Assembly (NCBI RefSeq): GCF_000308575.1 | Contig: NZ_BAFZ01000036.1 | Span: forward strand, 107,308 to 171,307 | Length of the DNA: 64,000 nt | Origin: Nocardia exalbida NBRC 100660 | GTDB lineage: Bacteria; Actinomycetota; Actinomycetes; Mycobacteriales; Mycobacteriaceae | Reading direction: 5' to 3' | Shown: piece after piece, positions 36,344 through 47,788 of the stretch | Position numbering within the stretch: position 1 is the stretch's first letter | Layout of the letters: the number at the start of each line of letters is the position of its first letter | Translations under genes and position numbers: made by a program | The notes under the pieces: model-generated | Told to the model about the DNA's origin: nothing | What the model saw: the letters and a program-made list of their open reading frames with translations, nothing else | Databases searched by the model: none

Positions 36344-36944
36344 GCCGGTTCCTCGTGTTCCTGTCTGGTTGGTCTTTTCTGGGAAAGTTCGTCGAGCGCG
36401 CGACATACCCGAGGTGGACGGGTAACGCAGCGCCGAAGATCGAGGTTACCAGTCGCCGTCCTGCGCACGAAATCGACACTCGACCGGTCGGAAGGCCGAC
36501 GCCCGGGTAGTCGCCCGTCGGGCGATCGGGCTTCCGTGCGGCAGAGGTTCGTGGTGCCAGCCGATGCCTGCGCTCCAGAAGGTATCGCAGCCGTGCGCCC
36601 GGCATGCCGCCGCGCAGATCGCGTCCCCGATGTGGTGTATTTCTGGCTACCTCGGTTGCCGGGCGCGCTCCCGACGCTGCCGAGACTTCGGTGTCTACCC
36701 GGCGCGACCGGCAGCATCACGCCGGAGAGCAGCATTTTTCCTCGAGAACACCCTCGGTCGACGCCGACGTTCCGCTGATGATGACTCCCTTCCCGAGGAC
36801 GGCTCGGCGGACCCCGAAGTCGTTGTAGAGATCACTCGACTCGCGTAGCGTCCTCAGAGCAACCATTGCACTTCGAGCGGCTCTGTTGTCGAAGCGGTAC
36901 CACGACTAGTCCGAGCGCAGGTCTGGAACGCGGAAGGTGGACAG
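36344..36944. other. Gene-free stretch of 600 bp between rpsT and the aquaporin gene
   Basis: The divergent promoter region of rpsT and the aquaporin gene should lie here. Open frames (for example 36564-36848) are Arg/Cys-rich with no ribosome binding site and look non-coding. GGAAGGTGG just before the aquaporin ATG is its Shine-Dalgarno sequence. I see no clear operator. Confidence 0.45.
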
Positions 36945-37733
36945 ATGTCTCCAACGGCCCAGGAAGTAGTCGAAGAGGCTGTCGAGAACAAACCGATTCC
37001 CGAGAGCAAGAAATGGGGCGCCGAGGCGCTCGGCACCTTCGTCCTGGTCATCGGTGGCGTCGGCACCGCGGTGCTGGCGGGGGAGAAGGTCGGTCCGCTG
37101 GGCGTCGCGCTCGGCTTCGGCCTGTCGCTGATGTTCCTGGTCTATTCGATCGGGCCCATCTCCGGCTGCCACGTCAACCCGGCGGTGACCGTGGGGCATC
37201 TGCTGCTCGGCCGGCTCAGTGGCGTGTCCGCGGCGGGATATGTGATCTCGCAACTGATCGGCGGACTCCTCGCCGGACTCGTGCTGTTCGCCTTGGCCAA
37301 GAACCTGCCGTCCTACGATCGGCCGGTCGACGGGCTCGGCGCGAACGGGTGGGGCAAGCACAGTCCGTCGGCGATCCGGGGACCGCTCGGCGAGGTGGTG
37401 GTGCAGAACGGGTACGGGGTGGCCGCCATGATCATCGTCGAGGTGATGCTGACGGCGCTGCTGGTCTTCGTGGTGCTGTCCTCCACCGACCAGATCTCCG
37501 ACGTGCCGCTGGCCGGGCTGTCCATCGGCGTCACGCTGGCGGTGATCCACCTGGTGTCGATTCCGGTGGACAACACCTCCGTCAACCCGGCCCGCAGTCT
37601 CGCCGTGGCGCCCTACCAGGACGGTGCGATGGGACAGGTCTGGGCGTTCATCGTCTTCCCGCTGATCGGCGGCGCCCTCGGTGCGCTGCTGTACGGCCTG
37701 CTGTACGGCCGTTCCCGCGAGATGATCTCCTGA
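36945..37733 (+). CDS. aqpZ: Aquaporin Z-like water channel
   Basis: A 262-aa MIP-family channel with six membrane helices and two half-helices. Both NPA motifs are intact: 'GCHVNPAVT' (NPA at 78-80) and 'NTSVNPARS' (NPA at 214-216). The selectivity-filter positions read as water-specific: His in helix 5 ('AVIHLVSIPVDN') and Arg after the second NPA, as in AqpZ rather than glycerol facilitators. The 22-residue N-terminus is charged and cytoplasmic. It allows rapid water exchange across the inner membrane. Confidence 0.92.
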   Translation: MSPTAQEVVEEAVENKPIPESKKWGAEALGTFVLVIGGVGTAVLAGEKVGPLGVALGFGLSLMFLVYSIGPISGCHVNPAVTVGHLLLGRLSGVSAAGYVISQLIGGLLAGLVLFALAKNLPSYDRPVDGLGANGWGKHSPSAIRGPLGEVVVQNGYGVAAMIIVEVMLTALLVFVVLSSTDQISDVPLAGLSIGVTLAVIHLVSIPVDNTSVNPARSLAVAPYQDGAMGQVWAFIVFPLIGGALGALLYGLLYGRSREMIS

Positions 37734-37765
37734 CCCACCCCGCCCGAAGCAGGCGTCGCTCGCGC

Positions 37766-38317
37766 TCAGTGCCAGGCGTACTCGGCGCAGAGCCGGTGGG
37801 CGACCAGATCGAAGGTCTTGCGCGGCAAGATGGCGCCCTCCCGGCGGATGCCCGCCTCCGGCACGTCGAGCACCCGATCGAGCCGCACCCAACTGGGGCG
37901 GCCGTCGTGGTCCCACGCCCCGCTGCCGATGCCGACCCAATTGCGGTCGTAAGCGCGTTCCGGGTTCGACGACAGCATGAGGCCGAGCAGCGTGCGACGG
38001 TCGCGGCCGACCACCAGCACGGGCCGGTCCTTGCCGTTGCCGGGATCCTCTTCGAACGGCACCCAGGTCCACACGATCTCGCCGGGATCGGCACGTCCGT
38101 CCAGTTGCGGCGAGTAGACGATCTGCCGGGCCCGCTCCGCGGTCGGCACCGGCCTCGAGGCGGCGGGCCGCACCGCGACGCCGGCCGCGCGCCGCTGGGC
38201 CAGCGACCCCACCAGCCGGTCGACCAGCCCGGGCCGCTGCTGCTTGACGATCTTGGGACCCTGTTGTTTGGCGATCAGACCGATCTGCTTGCCGAGGGTG
38301 TTCCAACTTCGGGCCAT
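37766..38317 (-). CDS. PemK/MazF-fold protein with N-terminal extension
   Basis: A 183-aa protein. The C-terminal ~105 residues are PemK/MazF-like: 'DPGEIVWTWVPFEE', then 'GKDRPVLVVGRD' and 'GIGSGAWDHDGRPSWVRLDR', ending 'DLVAHRL'. The N-terminal 75 residues are basic and Gln/Arg-rich. No antitoxin gene adjoins it and the family usually occurs near lepA in Nocardia-like genomes as a stable chromosomal gene, so a housekeeping role is as likely as a toxin role. ATG at 38317 follows a -10-like TATTCT (minus strand, 38324-38329) by 6 nt. Confidence 0.72.
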   Translation of the reverse strand: MARSWNTLGKQIGLIAKQQGPKIVKQQRPGLVDRLVGSLAQRRAAGVAVRPAASRPVPTAERARQIVYSPQLDGRADPGEIVWTWVPFEEDPGNGKDRPVLVVGRDRRTLLGLMLSSNPERAYDRNWVGIGSGAWDHDGRPSWVRLDRVLDVPEAGIRREGAILPRKTFDLVAHRLCAEYAWH

Positions 38318-38555
38318 CCCTGGAGAATAACGGCGCACCCGCCGCTTCTCACCCGCGTGGGACCCGTTGTGTCGTCCGGACTATCGACCGCGACGTAACC
38401 ACTGGCCCCAACCTCGCACGTTGTCGGCCCCGCCGCTGCTCATGCCATGAGGGGCCAGTCGACCAACAGCCCGCCGCTCGATCGCACCCCCGCTCCCGTC
38501 CCCGCTCGATCGCACCCCCGCCCCGCCCCCGCCGAGTGCGAGTCTTACGAGCACC

Positions 38556-38671
38556 GTTCGCGGGCCGTCTCGCGTCCGAGTGACCGAAGCGCATGCGACG
38601 AAGTCGCGAGTCTCGGTCGCTCGGACGCGAGACTTCTCGGGGCCGTGAACACGCAGCGCCGCAGGCGCTGC
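38556..38671. repeat. Structured intergenic repeat, copy B (inverted)
   Basis: Inverted relative of copy A (3788-3906). From left: GTTCGCGGGCC (38556-38566), a 67-nt hairpin at 38567-38633 with perfect 14-bp arms GTCTCGCGTCCGAG and CTCGGACGCGAGAC, and inner hairpin GCGAC-GAA-GTCGC in this orientation; then GGCCGTGAACAC and the short hairpin GCAGCGCC-GCA-GGCGCTGC (38653-38671). The short hairpin is identical to that of copy A once inverted. The element ends 26 nt before the lepA start, so it probably lies in or at the edge of the lepA leader. Confidence 0.75.
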
Positions 38672-38697
38672 AAAAACCAACACAGCATCATGGGACG

Positions 38698-40599
<1,902 letters not shown>

Positions 40600-40603
40600 G
40601 CGG

Positions 40604-41851
40604 CTAACCCGCCGCGCGCAGCCGGACGCGCAGGCGCGCTCCGCCCAGCGGGCTTTCGCCGAGTTCGGCAGTGCCGGAATGTAATTCGGCTTGCTGGCGG
40701 ACCAGGGCCAGGCCGAGTCCCGAGCCGGGGGAGCCGGGGCCTTTGACGAAGCGGTCGAAGGCGTCGGCGCGCAGCGCCTCGGGGATGCCGCGGCCGTCGT
40801 CGTCGACGTGGATCTCCACGATGTCCTCCGGGCCGGATCGGGCGCTGACGGTGACGGTTTCGGCCCGGCCGTGTTGCACGGCGTTGGCGACGGCATTCGT
40901 GACGATGAGCCCGACGCCGCCGGGCGAACCGGTCACCGTGACCGGAGCGCATTCGGTGAGCTCCACCCGCACCCCCGGGTGCCTGCGCCGCGCGTCGTGC
41001 ACGGCCCGGTCCAGCACGTCGCAGAGGTCGAACGGCTCGAACACGTCCGGTCCGGTGAGTTCGCCGACCGCGAGGCGTTCCAGGTCGGTCAGCGTGTTCT
41101 CGATCTGCTGTTCGGCGAGGAGCACCTCGGACATGATCGCGCCGCGCTGCTGGTCCGGAATCTCCTTGGTGGCCAGGACCTGCAGGTCGGTGCGCAAAGC
41201 GGTGAGCGGCGTGCGCAATTCGTGCGCGCAGACCGCGGCGAAGTCGCGTGCGCCGGTCAGCGCTCGCTGGGTGGCGCGGTGGGCGGCTTCCAGCCGGGTG
41301 AGCATGCGGGTGATCGCGTCGGAGAGTTCCTCGGCTTCCCGCGCGCCGCGGCCGGACAGCGGCGGCAGTTCCTCCAAGGTGTCGATGCGGTGGGTGGCGT
41401 CGGCCAGACGGCGCAGCGGGCGTGCGGCGAATCCGGCGAGGAACCAGCCGAGCAGGGCGGCCAGCAATGCGCCCGCCACCCCGATGCCGAGCCCGATGCG
41501 CTGACTGCGATGAATGGCCGCCTCCACCACATCGCGATCGGGATCGAGCGCGACCAGTACGCCGGGCAACCCGTCGACCCGGGTGATCGCGGCGTCGGCG
41601 GGCACGCCCGGCCGCCGCGCGTCCGCGGGCGCCTGCTCGGGAGACAGCGTGGCCGCGGACGGTGGTGCGGGAGCCGCATCGAGGGGCGCGGCGATCCGCA
41701 CCGCCATCGACGAGACGGTCTGGTCCAGCTGACGTTCGCCGGTGGCGCCGAGCAGGGTGGCGAAGGTGATCGTCAAGGTGAGCGTGACCAGCGCCGCGAC
41801 CACCCCCGACACGACGGCTACCCGGGTACGCAGCGACGGTGACCTGCTCAT
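40604..41851 (-). CDS. Sensor histidine kinase (PrrB-like)
   Basis: A 415-aa membrane kinase. Two membrane helices (about 10-33 and 123-146) bracket an extracytoplasmic domain; a HAMP region follows. The phosphorylated His is in '[13 protein letters not shown]' near 209, the N box is '[11 protein letters not shown]', and 'DDDGRGIPE' and 'GSGLGLAL' are the G boxes. It phosphorylates the response regulator encoded just upstream, with which it overlaps by 4 nt. Sensor input is unknown. The regulator partner most resembles PrrA. Confidence 0.9.
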   Translation of the reverse strand: MSRSPSLRTRVAVVSGVVAALVTLTLTITFATLLGATGERQLDQTVSSMAVRIAAPLDAAPAPPSAATLSPEQAPADARRPGVPADAAITRVDGLPGVLVALDPDRDVVEAAIHRSQRIGLGIGVAGALLAALLGWFLAGFAARPLRRLADATHRIDTLEELPPLSGRGAREAEELSDAITRMLTRLEAAHRATQRALTGARDFAAVCAHELRTPLTALRTDLQVLATKEIPDQQRGAIMSEVLLAEQQIENTLTDLERLAVGELTGPDVFEPFDLCDVLDRAVHDARRRHPGVRVELTECAPVTVTGSPGGVGLIVTNAVANAVQHGRAETVTVSARSGPEDIVEIHVDDDGRGIPEALRADAFDRFVKGPGSPGSGLGLALVRQQAELHSGTAELGESPLGGARLRVRLRAAG

Positions 41852-42540
41852 GGTTCCTCCCGGAGGACGAAGCCGACGCCGCGCACGGTGTGCAGCACCC
41901 GGGGCACGCCGTCCGCCTCCAGCTTGCGCCGCAGATAGGAGACGAACACGTCGACGACGTTGGTGTCGGTGGGGAAGTCGTATCCCCACACGGCGGACAG
42001 GATCTGCTCGCGGCCGAGCACGACGCCGATGTGCTCGGCGAGCAGTGCGAGCACCTCGAATTCCCGCTTCGTCAGCTCCACCGGCTTGCCTCCGGCCAGC
42101 ACCCGGTGCCCGGCCGGGTCGATCCGTACCCGCCCGACCGTGCGCACCTCCTCCGGCCGCGGCGCCGGTTTCTGCCTGCGCCGCAGCAGCGCGTTCAACC
42201 GGGCGACGAGCTCGCCCAGATCGAACGGTTTTGTGAGGTAGTCGTCGGCGCCGCGCTCCAGGCAGGCGATCCGGTCGCTGACCGCGGTGCGCGCGCTGAG
42301 CACACAGATCGGGATGTCGTTGCCCATCGCCCGCAGCGCGGTGACCACGCCGACACCGTCGAGTTCGGGCATGTTGACGTCCAAGACCATCGCGTCGGGC
42401 GTGGTGGCGCGGACCATACTCAGCGCCTCGGCGCCGTCGGCCGCGGTGACGACCTCGAAGTCGGAGAGCTCCAGTCCCCGCCGCAGCGACGCGAGGACGC
42501 GAACCTCGTCGTCCACGACCAAGATTCGTTGTCCGGCCAT
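41848..42540 (-). CDS. OmpR/PhoB-family response regulator (PrrA-like)
   Basis: A 230-aa two-domain regulator. Receiver: Asp10-Asp11, phospho-acceptor Asp54 in '[11 protein letters not shown]', and Lys104 in 'YLTKPFD'. The winged-helix output domain holds '[15 protein letters not shown]' and '[17 protein letters not shown]'. The near-identity of blocks such as 'VVTALRAM' and '[11 protein letters not shown]' to mycobacterial PrrA supports an orthologous or paralogous PrrAB system, which in mycobacteria controls nitrogen and respiratory adaptation. The ATG at 42540 starts the pair; the kinase is coupled by ATGA. Confidence 0.92.
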   Translation of the reverse strand: MAGQRILVVDDEVRVLASLRRGLELSDFEVVTAADGAEALSMVRATTPDAMVLDVNMPELDGVGVVTALRAMGNDIPICVLSARTAVSDRIACLERGADDYLTKPFDLGELVARLNALLRRRQKPAPRPEEVRTVGRVRIDPAGHRVLAGGKPVELTKREFEVLALLAEHIGVVLGREQILSAVWGYDFPTDTNVVDVFVSYLRRKLEADGVPRVLHTVRGVGFVLREEP

Positions 42541-42977
42541 GATGTCAATCTAATCCCACAGTCTGAGATGGCGGGTTCGTGTCGATGCGCCCACTGTCCG
42601 GAGGTCTCCTGTGCGTCGATGCTGCCGAACGGATGTTTCATCGAATTCGACGGTACGGAGCGGATCTTCAGCACTCCTTCGGCAACTCTTAGAGTTTCAT
42701 CAGCTTTTTCCCGGCGCGTCCGCCGCCGGGCCGACGACGATGCGATCGGCCCTGGTGAGTGTGCGTATCGGAGACTGCGCGCGGTCCGGAAAGGCCATCG
42801 GAAATGGGGCTTCCGATCCGGTAATTCGGATGGCAAGGTGGTGTTGCTCACCACAGTGGCATTCACTCCAGTCCTGGAGAATGTGACAGGCGAGTATTCC
42901 CGAAATACTGTTGGGGTGATCTTCACTCGGTCGGACCGGCGCGGTGAGGATGCTGGACAATCGAGAGTGGAGCTTCT
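42541..42977. other. 437-bp AT-richer regulatory gap
   Basis: Divergent promoters of the two-component pair and the large low-complexity protein should lie here. AGTATT-N5-AATACT at 42893-42909 is a perfect 6-bp inverted repeat about 70 nt before the rightward start codon. TTAGAG and other AT-rich stretches stand out from neighbouring DNA. I see no small gene. Confidence 0.5.
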
Positions 42978-45173
42978 ATGACGCGTGATCTGCCCTTCGA
43001 CGACGACCCCGAAGGCGCCGACCGCGCAGGCGACACCGCCTACCGGGTGGCCACCGGCGTCGCACGGGTCGCGCGAGCGGGCGCCTATGTCACCGGAGGC
43101 GCCTTGGTGGCCGCCAACGGCGGCGGCGTCCCCGCGCAACCGGGCGAATCCCGCCTCGACAGCTGGCACACCGGCTGGGCGCACAGCACCGATCCCGATC
43201 CCGATCTGCCGAGCCCGGTGATCACCTTCCCGGACCCGGTCGTCGAGCCCGCGCCGTTCTCCTCGCACGGTTCCAACAGCCCGGTCGCCCATGGAAATCC
43301 GGCCCCCGGCCCGGTCAACCCGGCCCCCGGGTTCACGTTGCCCGGCACCGGCGCAAGCCCCGCGGGATCGCTGCCCTCGCTCGGCGACTACAGCGGTACC
43401 GACGCCGGAATGCCGCTGCCGACGCTGCCCGGCGGCGAGTCCGCCGCACACGGGATGCAGTTGCCCGGACACTCCGGAGGCGGTGTCCCCGGGCTCGGCG
43501 GCATCCCCGGCACGGACGACGGTTCCGGAATGACCATTCCGGGGACCGAGGGCCACACGTCCCATGGCTTCTCGTTGCCCGGCGCCCGGTCCGAGGTAGC
43601 GAACGATGTCGACGCACCCGGTGGCCACGGGTTCGGCCTGCCCGGCCACGGACTCGGCCAAGCCGGGCACGGGTTCGGCCTGCCCGGCTCGAACGGCTTC
43701 GTCGCGCCCGGCTCCACCGTCTTCGACCTGCCCGGAAACAGCGGCGTCGGCGCGGTGCCGACGGCGCACGATCCGTTCGACGGCGTCGGCGCGGGCAGCG
43801 ATCTCGGGGCGTTCGTCGGCACGCAGTGGCAGGTCGACTTCGGGCTCGGACCGAACGGGATCTACTTCACCTCCGAGATGAAGGTCGATATGGCGGTCGG
43901 TCACGTCGGCGATCAGCTCGACGAGTACACCGACTGGCTGGCCGACGGCATCCACGTGCCGGACGGCATCGATCACCCGGTCACCGAACCGCATGGGCCC
44001 GGCCATCCCGGTCTGCTCGGCGGACTCACGTCACCGGGCTCGTCCGCGACGCAGTCGTCGGCGGCCTCCGGCGTCACGCAGTCCTCGTCGGCGGGAATGG
44101 CGCAGTCGTCGGGCGTCGCGCAGCCGCTCGCGGCCTCGGCGCCGGTCGTTCCCGCCGCTACGGTCGCGCCTGCCGCGTCGGTGGCTCCTGCCGTCGCCCC
44201 GGCGCCCGCTCCCGCTGCAATCGCCGCCGCTCCGGTCGTCGCGGCCACTCCGCTGCAGACCACGATCCAGCCCGATGTCGCCTCGACGCCGATCGCGAAT
44301 GTGTTCGCCGCGCCGGAGGGGCCGTCCGTGTTGACCGCTCCGGCGGCGGCCGTCCCCGCGCTGTTCGACGCCGTGCGGCCGACGCCCGCGGTGAAGCCCG
44401 CCCCGGTGACCGACCCGCATCCGTCCCACTCGACGCATCCGACCCAGCCGCCCGCGTCGACGGTGACGCTTCCGACGACGATCGTGAAGACCACGCCGAC
44501 GCCCAGCGTTCCGGGCGATGTCACCGCCCCGTCCGCGCCGAAGACGCCGGATATCGACGTCACGAAGCTTCCCGGCGCGACCACGGCGCCGCACGGCGGC
44601 ATCACCACCGCACCGGACGGGCCGACCACCAAGACCCCGGGCGCGACGGTCACCCAGACCCCGGCGCCGCATGCCCCGACCACTCCGGACGACGACGTGA
44701 CGACACCGGGCGGCGGCACCGGCCGCCCCGGCACCGGCGGCACGTCGCACGACACCCCGCCGACCAACCACCTGCCGACCGACGACGTACCGACCGTCAG
44801 CAGGCCGGCGCAGCCGACGTATACGGCCCCGGACCAGCCCACCTACACCGCGCCGGACCAGCCGACCTACAGCGCCCCCGCGCACGCCCCCACCGTCGAG
44901 CCGTACCCTCCGGCGCCGACCTTCAACGCTCCCGCGCCCACCCAGGCGCCGATCAAGCCCCAGGTGATCGACCCGAAGCCGCACGGCATCTCGGCGCCGC
45001 TCACGGTGGACCACTCGGCCGATTCCGGCTTCCCGGTCGCCGAGCACACCTACGATCACTCCCCGCTGGCGCTGGCCTCGAGCAGTGGCCTCTCGAGCGC
45101 CTTGCTACCGGCATCGGCCATGGCGGAAACGCATCACTATGCGTCGGATGTGTCGGACATCTCATTGATGTAG
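42978..45173 (+). CDS. Large Pro/Ala/Thr/Gly-rich low-complexity protein upstream of a dynamin-like gene
   Basis: A 731-aa protein of unknown function. Residues 1-55 are helical and end in a small hydrophobic run ('AGAYVTGGALVAANGGG') that is not a clear signal peptide. Residues 90-265 are Gly/Pro-rich with 'HGFGLPG' repeats. About 273-330 looks folded ('GTQWQVDFGLGPNGIYF', 'MAVGHVGDQLDEYTDWLADG'). The rest is Ala, then Pro/Thr-rich, with three tandem 'DQPTYTAP'-type repeats near 615-640. Position before a dynamin-like gene recalls IniB before IniA in the mycobacterial iniBAC operon, but I see no sequence match to support homology. ATG at 42978. Confidence 0.65.
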   Translation: MTRDLPFDDDPEGADRAGDTAYRVATGVARVARAGAYVTGGALVAANGGGVPAQPGESRLDSWHTGWAHSTDPDPDLPSPVITFPDPVVEPAPFSSHGSNSPVAHGNPAPGPVNPAPGFTLPGTGASPAGSLPSLGDYSGTDAGMPLPTLPGGESAAHGMQLPGHSGGGVPGLGGIPGTDDGSGMTIPGTEGHTSHGFSLPGARSEVANDVDAPGGHGFGLPGHGLGQAGHGFGLPGSNGFVAPGSTVFDLPGNSGVGAVPTAHDPFDGVGAGSDLGAFVGTQWQVDFGLGPNGIYFTSEMKVDMAVGHVGDQLDEYTDWLADGIHVPDGIDHPVTEPHGPGHPGLLGGLTSPGSSATQSSAASGVTQSSSAGMAQSSGVAQPLAASAPVVPAATVAPAASVAPAVAPAPAPAAIAAAPVVAATPLQTTIQPDVASTPIANVFAAPEGPSVLTAPAAAVPALFDAVRPTPAVKPAPVTDPHPSHSTHPTQPPASTVTLPTTIVKTTPTPSVPGDVTAPSAPKTPDIDVTKLPGATTAPHGGITTAPDGPTTKTPGATVTQTPAPHAPTTPDDDVTTPGGGTGRPGTGGTSHDTPPTNHLPTDDVPTVSRPAQPTYTAPDQPTYTAPDQPTYSAPAHAPTVEPYPPAPTFNAPAPTQAPIKPQVIDPKPHGISAPLTVDHSADSGFPVAEHTYDHSPLALASSSGLSSALLPASAMAETHHYASDVSDISLM

Positions 45174-45254
45174 CCGGGCCGCGAGCGGTTCCGAGGACTG
45201 CGGAGTGACCGCAGGGGGTACCAGAACGAAAGTCACCGAGAGTAAGGAGGAGGG

Positions 45255-47057
45255 TTGTCTGCCGCTGCCGGGCTGAAGGCTGCGACCGTGAAACATCCGG
45301 ACGCGATGGCCCCGCTCATCCGAATACTCGACGAGCTGCGGGAGACGGCCCGATCCGCGGGCCGCGACGACCTCGGCAGCCGATTGGGCATGGTGCACGC
45401 CAGGGTGAGCGATCCCCGGGTACGGCTCGTGGTCGTCGGCCATCCGAAGAACGGCATGAGCACGCTGGTCAACAGCCTGGTCGGCGCCTCGGTCAGTGCG
45501 ACGAACAGCGATCTGAGCGTCCCGGTGATCGTCGAATACGGGCCGGAGCCGACCGCGACGCTGGTGCGGCAGACCGAGTACGGCCGCACCGAACGCCAGT
45601 CGGTCGACCCGCTCGATCCCGGTCCGGCGCTGGCCACCCAGGGCGTCGTCCGCGCCGAGTTCACCCAGCCGAGCCCGTTGCTCGCCGACGGTGTCGTCGT
45701 CATGGACGCACCGGGTGCGCTGGGCGACAACCGCACCACCTGGTCGATGATCGCCGCGGCCGACGCCGTGCTCTACGTCGGCGACGCCGGTACCGAGCTG
45801 ACCATGGAGCAGATCGCCGAACTGGAGCGCATCCAGCAGATCTGCCCGACCGTGATCTGCGTGCTGAACAAGATCGACGTGTTCCCGCACTGGTCGCGCA
45901 CCCAGCAGCGCAACCGCGAACTGCTGGACTCCGCGGGACTCGGCTTCGCGGTGGCGCCGGTCTCCGCCGAGCTGCACCGGCAGGCGGGGCTGACCGGTGA
46001 CTACCAGCGCGACATCGAATCCGGGGTGCCGCAGCTGATCGATCACCTGCGCGACTACGTGGTGGCCCGCGCGGACGCGGTGGCGTTGGAAGCGGCGGTC
46101 CAGGACATCCGCCTGGTCTGCGACCACCTCGCGCTGACGCTGCGCACCGAGGCCGAGGCGCTGCGCGACCCGCGGCGACGGGCCGAGATCACCGATCAGC
46201 TGGCCCGCGCCCGCGACGAAGCCGACCAGCTGCGCCAGCGCACGGCGAACTGGCAGGTCACGCTGGTCGACGGCGCGACAGAGCTGATGGCCGACATCGA
46301 GCACGACCTGCGCCACCGGCTGCGCAGCCTGATCCGCGACGCCGAGACCGAGATCACCCAGACCGATCCGGCGCGCCGGTGGAAGGAATTCGGCGCCGAT
46401 CTGGACGCGCGCATCTGCGAGGCGGTCGAGGAGAACTTCGCCGTGGCGCATTACCGCTCGATGGAGCTGTGCGAGCAGGTGGCCGCCAAGTTCCCGGCCG
46501 ACAACCGGACCCCTCCGCTCCCGGACCTGCGCTTGGCCAACCCGGGGGAAGTGCTCGAGGCGGTGCAGCCGCTGGAGCCGCTGGAGAGCGCGAAATCCAG
46601 ACTGACGCAACAGCTACTATCCACGCTGCGAGGATCCTATGGTGGGATTCTGATGGTCGGCTTGGTCACCAGCATCCTGAAGATGTCATTGGTGAACTGG
46701 TACTCGATCGGCGCTGGTGTGCTGCTCGGCATCAACGCGCTGTGGGACGAACGCAAGAATCTCAAGCAACGCCGCAGGGCCGAGGCTAAGGTGGCGGTGG
46801 CCCGCCTGATGGACGACGTGATTTTCCAGGTCGGCAAAGAGTCGCGCAACCGCTTGCGCGCCATGCAGCGAGTGCTACGCGACCACTTCACCGACATCGC
46901 TGCCGATCTCTCTCACCAAGCCGACGAGGCACTGCGCCACGCCGAAGCGGCGTACGAGAAGTACGGCGACCGCAGCGGCGAGCGGATCACCTCCGTCCAG
47001 GACCAGCTCGTTATGCTGGGCAGCCTACGGGACCAAGCCAACAGCTTGCTCTCGTAG
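45255..47057 (+). CDS. Dynamin-like protein (IniA-type) with altered P-loop
   Basis: A 600-aa bacterial dynamin-like protein. G1 reads 'GHPKNGMST' at 62-70, with Met68 where the nucleotide-binding Lys should be; G3 is 'DAPG' at 151-154 and G4 'NKID' at 205-208. Long helices forming neck and trunk follow, and a hydrophobic pair near 462-496 ('GGILMVGLVTSILKM', 'SIGAGVLLGINALW') is the membrane paddle. Related IniA proteins remodel the membrane under cell-wall drug stress. TTG at 45255 follows AAGGAGGAGGG directly. Loss of the P-loop Lys suggests weak or no GTP hydrolysis, or dependence on a partner dynamin outside this locus. Confidence 0.85.
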   Translation: MSAAAGLKAATVKHPDAMAPLIRILDELRETARSAGRDDLGSRLGMVHARVSDPRVRLVVVGHPKNGMSTLVNSLVGASVSATNSDLSVPVIVEYGPEPTATLVRQTEYGRTERQSVDPLDPGPALATQGVVRAEFTQPSPLLADGVVVMDAPGALGDNRTTWSMIAAADAVLYVGDAGTELTMEQIAELERIQQICPTVICVLNKIDVFPHWSRTQQRNRELLDSAGLGFAVAPVSAELHRQAGLTGDYQRDIESGVPQLIDHLRDYVVARADAVALEAAVQDIRLVCDHLALTLRTEAEALRDPRRRAEITDQLARARDEADQLRQRTANWQVTLVDGATELMADIEHDLRHRLRSLIRDAETEITQTDPARRWKEFGADLDARICEAVEENFAVAHYRSMELCEQVAAKFPADNRTPPLPDLRLANPGEVLEAVQPLEPLESAKSRLTQQLLSTLRGSYGGILMVGLVTSILKMSLVNWYSIGAGVLLGINALWDERKNLKQRRRAEAKVAVARLMDDVIFQVGKESRNRLRAMQRVLRDHFTDIAADLSHQADEALRHAEAAYEKYGDRSGERITSVQDQLVMLGSLRDQANSLLS

Positions 47058-47086
47058 GCCGCCTGAGATCCTCCGTTATGCCGGGA

Positions 47087-47740
47087 TTAGGGGCTAATCG
47101 GATGTCGGAGCTTCACGTGGTCGTCGCAACGGTCTACCACGTTCGGATCGTGCGTCACCACTAGCACTGTCGAGCCAGCGTCCCGAAGCTTTTGCAGATG
47201 ACCTATGATCTCGTCCCTGTTGCTCGCATCTAATGCCCCGGTGGGTTCATCAGCCAAGATGACACGAGGCCGTCTAATGAGCAGCCGGGCGACGGCCACA
47301 CGCTGCTGTTCACCGCCGCTGAGCTCGAAGACCCGAGCCGTGAGCCTGTCTCGCAGACCTACTTGTTCGAGAGCTTCCAGTTGCCAGTCCCGTTTGCTAC
47401 CTACTTCGCGTCTCACGTATGCGCATGCGACGGAGAGATTCTCGGCGACGGTCTTATCGTCAATCAGCGCATAGTTCTGGAACAGGTACCCGACTTGGTA
47501 ACGGAAGTACCGAGTCCGGTCGCGCCTTCGGATACCTGTGAGCCTCGTACCATGAACAGTAATCTCGCCGCTGTCGTAATCATCGAGCAAACCTATGCAG
47601 TTCAGCAGCGTAGTCTTGCCGCTGCCGCTGGCACCTGTGATCGCCAACATGGTCGCCGTCTCGACCTGAAACGAAACCTTGTCGAGAACCGCTCGTTCTC
47701 CGAAAAATTTTGTCAGTTTTTCTACTTTAATCGCCGACAT
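47087..47740 (-). CDS. Bacteriocin-associated ABC transporter ATPase
   Basis: A 217-aa ABC ATPase of the MacB/LolD type. Walker A 'GASGSGKT' is at 36-43, the signature is 'LSGGEQQRVAVARLL' and Walker B 'VILADEPTGALD'. It has no TOBE or accessory domain. It is the last gene of a three-gene AT-richer unit after the bacteriocin precursor and the DUF1430-like membrane protein, 48 nt after the latter; GGAGG lies 6-7 nt before its ATG. In lactococcin-972 loci such an ATPase powers the partner membrane protein for export or self-protection. It ends 29 nt from the convergent dynamin gene. Confidence 0.85.
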   Translation of the reverse strand: MSAIKVEKLTKFFGERAVLDKVSFQVETATMLAITGASGSGKTTLLNCIGLLDDYDSGEITVHGTRLTGIRRRDRTRYFRYQVGYLFQNYALIDDKTVAENLSVACAYVRREVGSKRDWQLEALEQVGLRDRLTARVFELSGGEQQRVAVARLLIRRPRVILADEPTGALDASNRDEIIGHLQKLRDAGSTVLVVTHDPNVVDRCDDHVKLRHPISP

Positions 47741-47788
47741 TACCGCCTCCGATGTCCGGCAACTCTGATGGTTCTTCCATCGCCGCTC

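Noticed and set aside
42541..42977. Possible small gene in the AT-richer gap
   Set aside because: No frame has a start with a Shine-Dalgarno sequence or protein-like composition; a regulatory region fits better.
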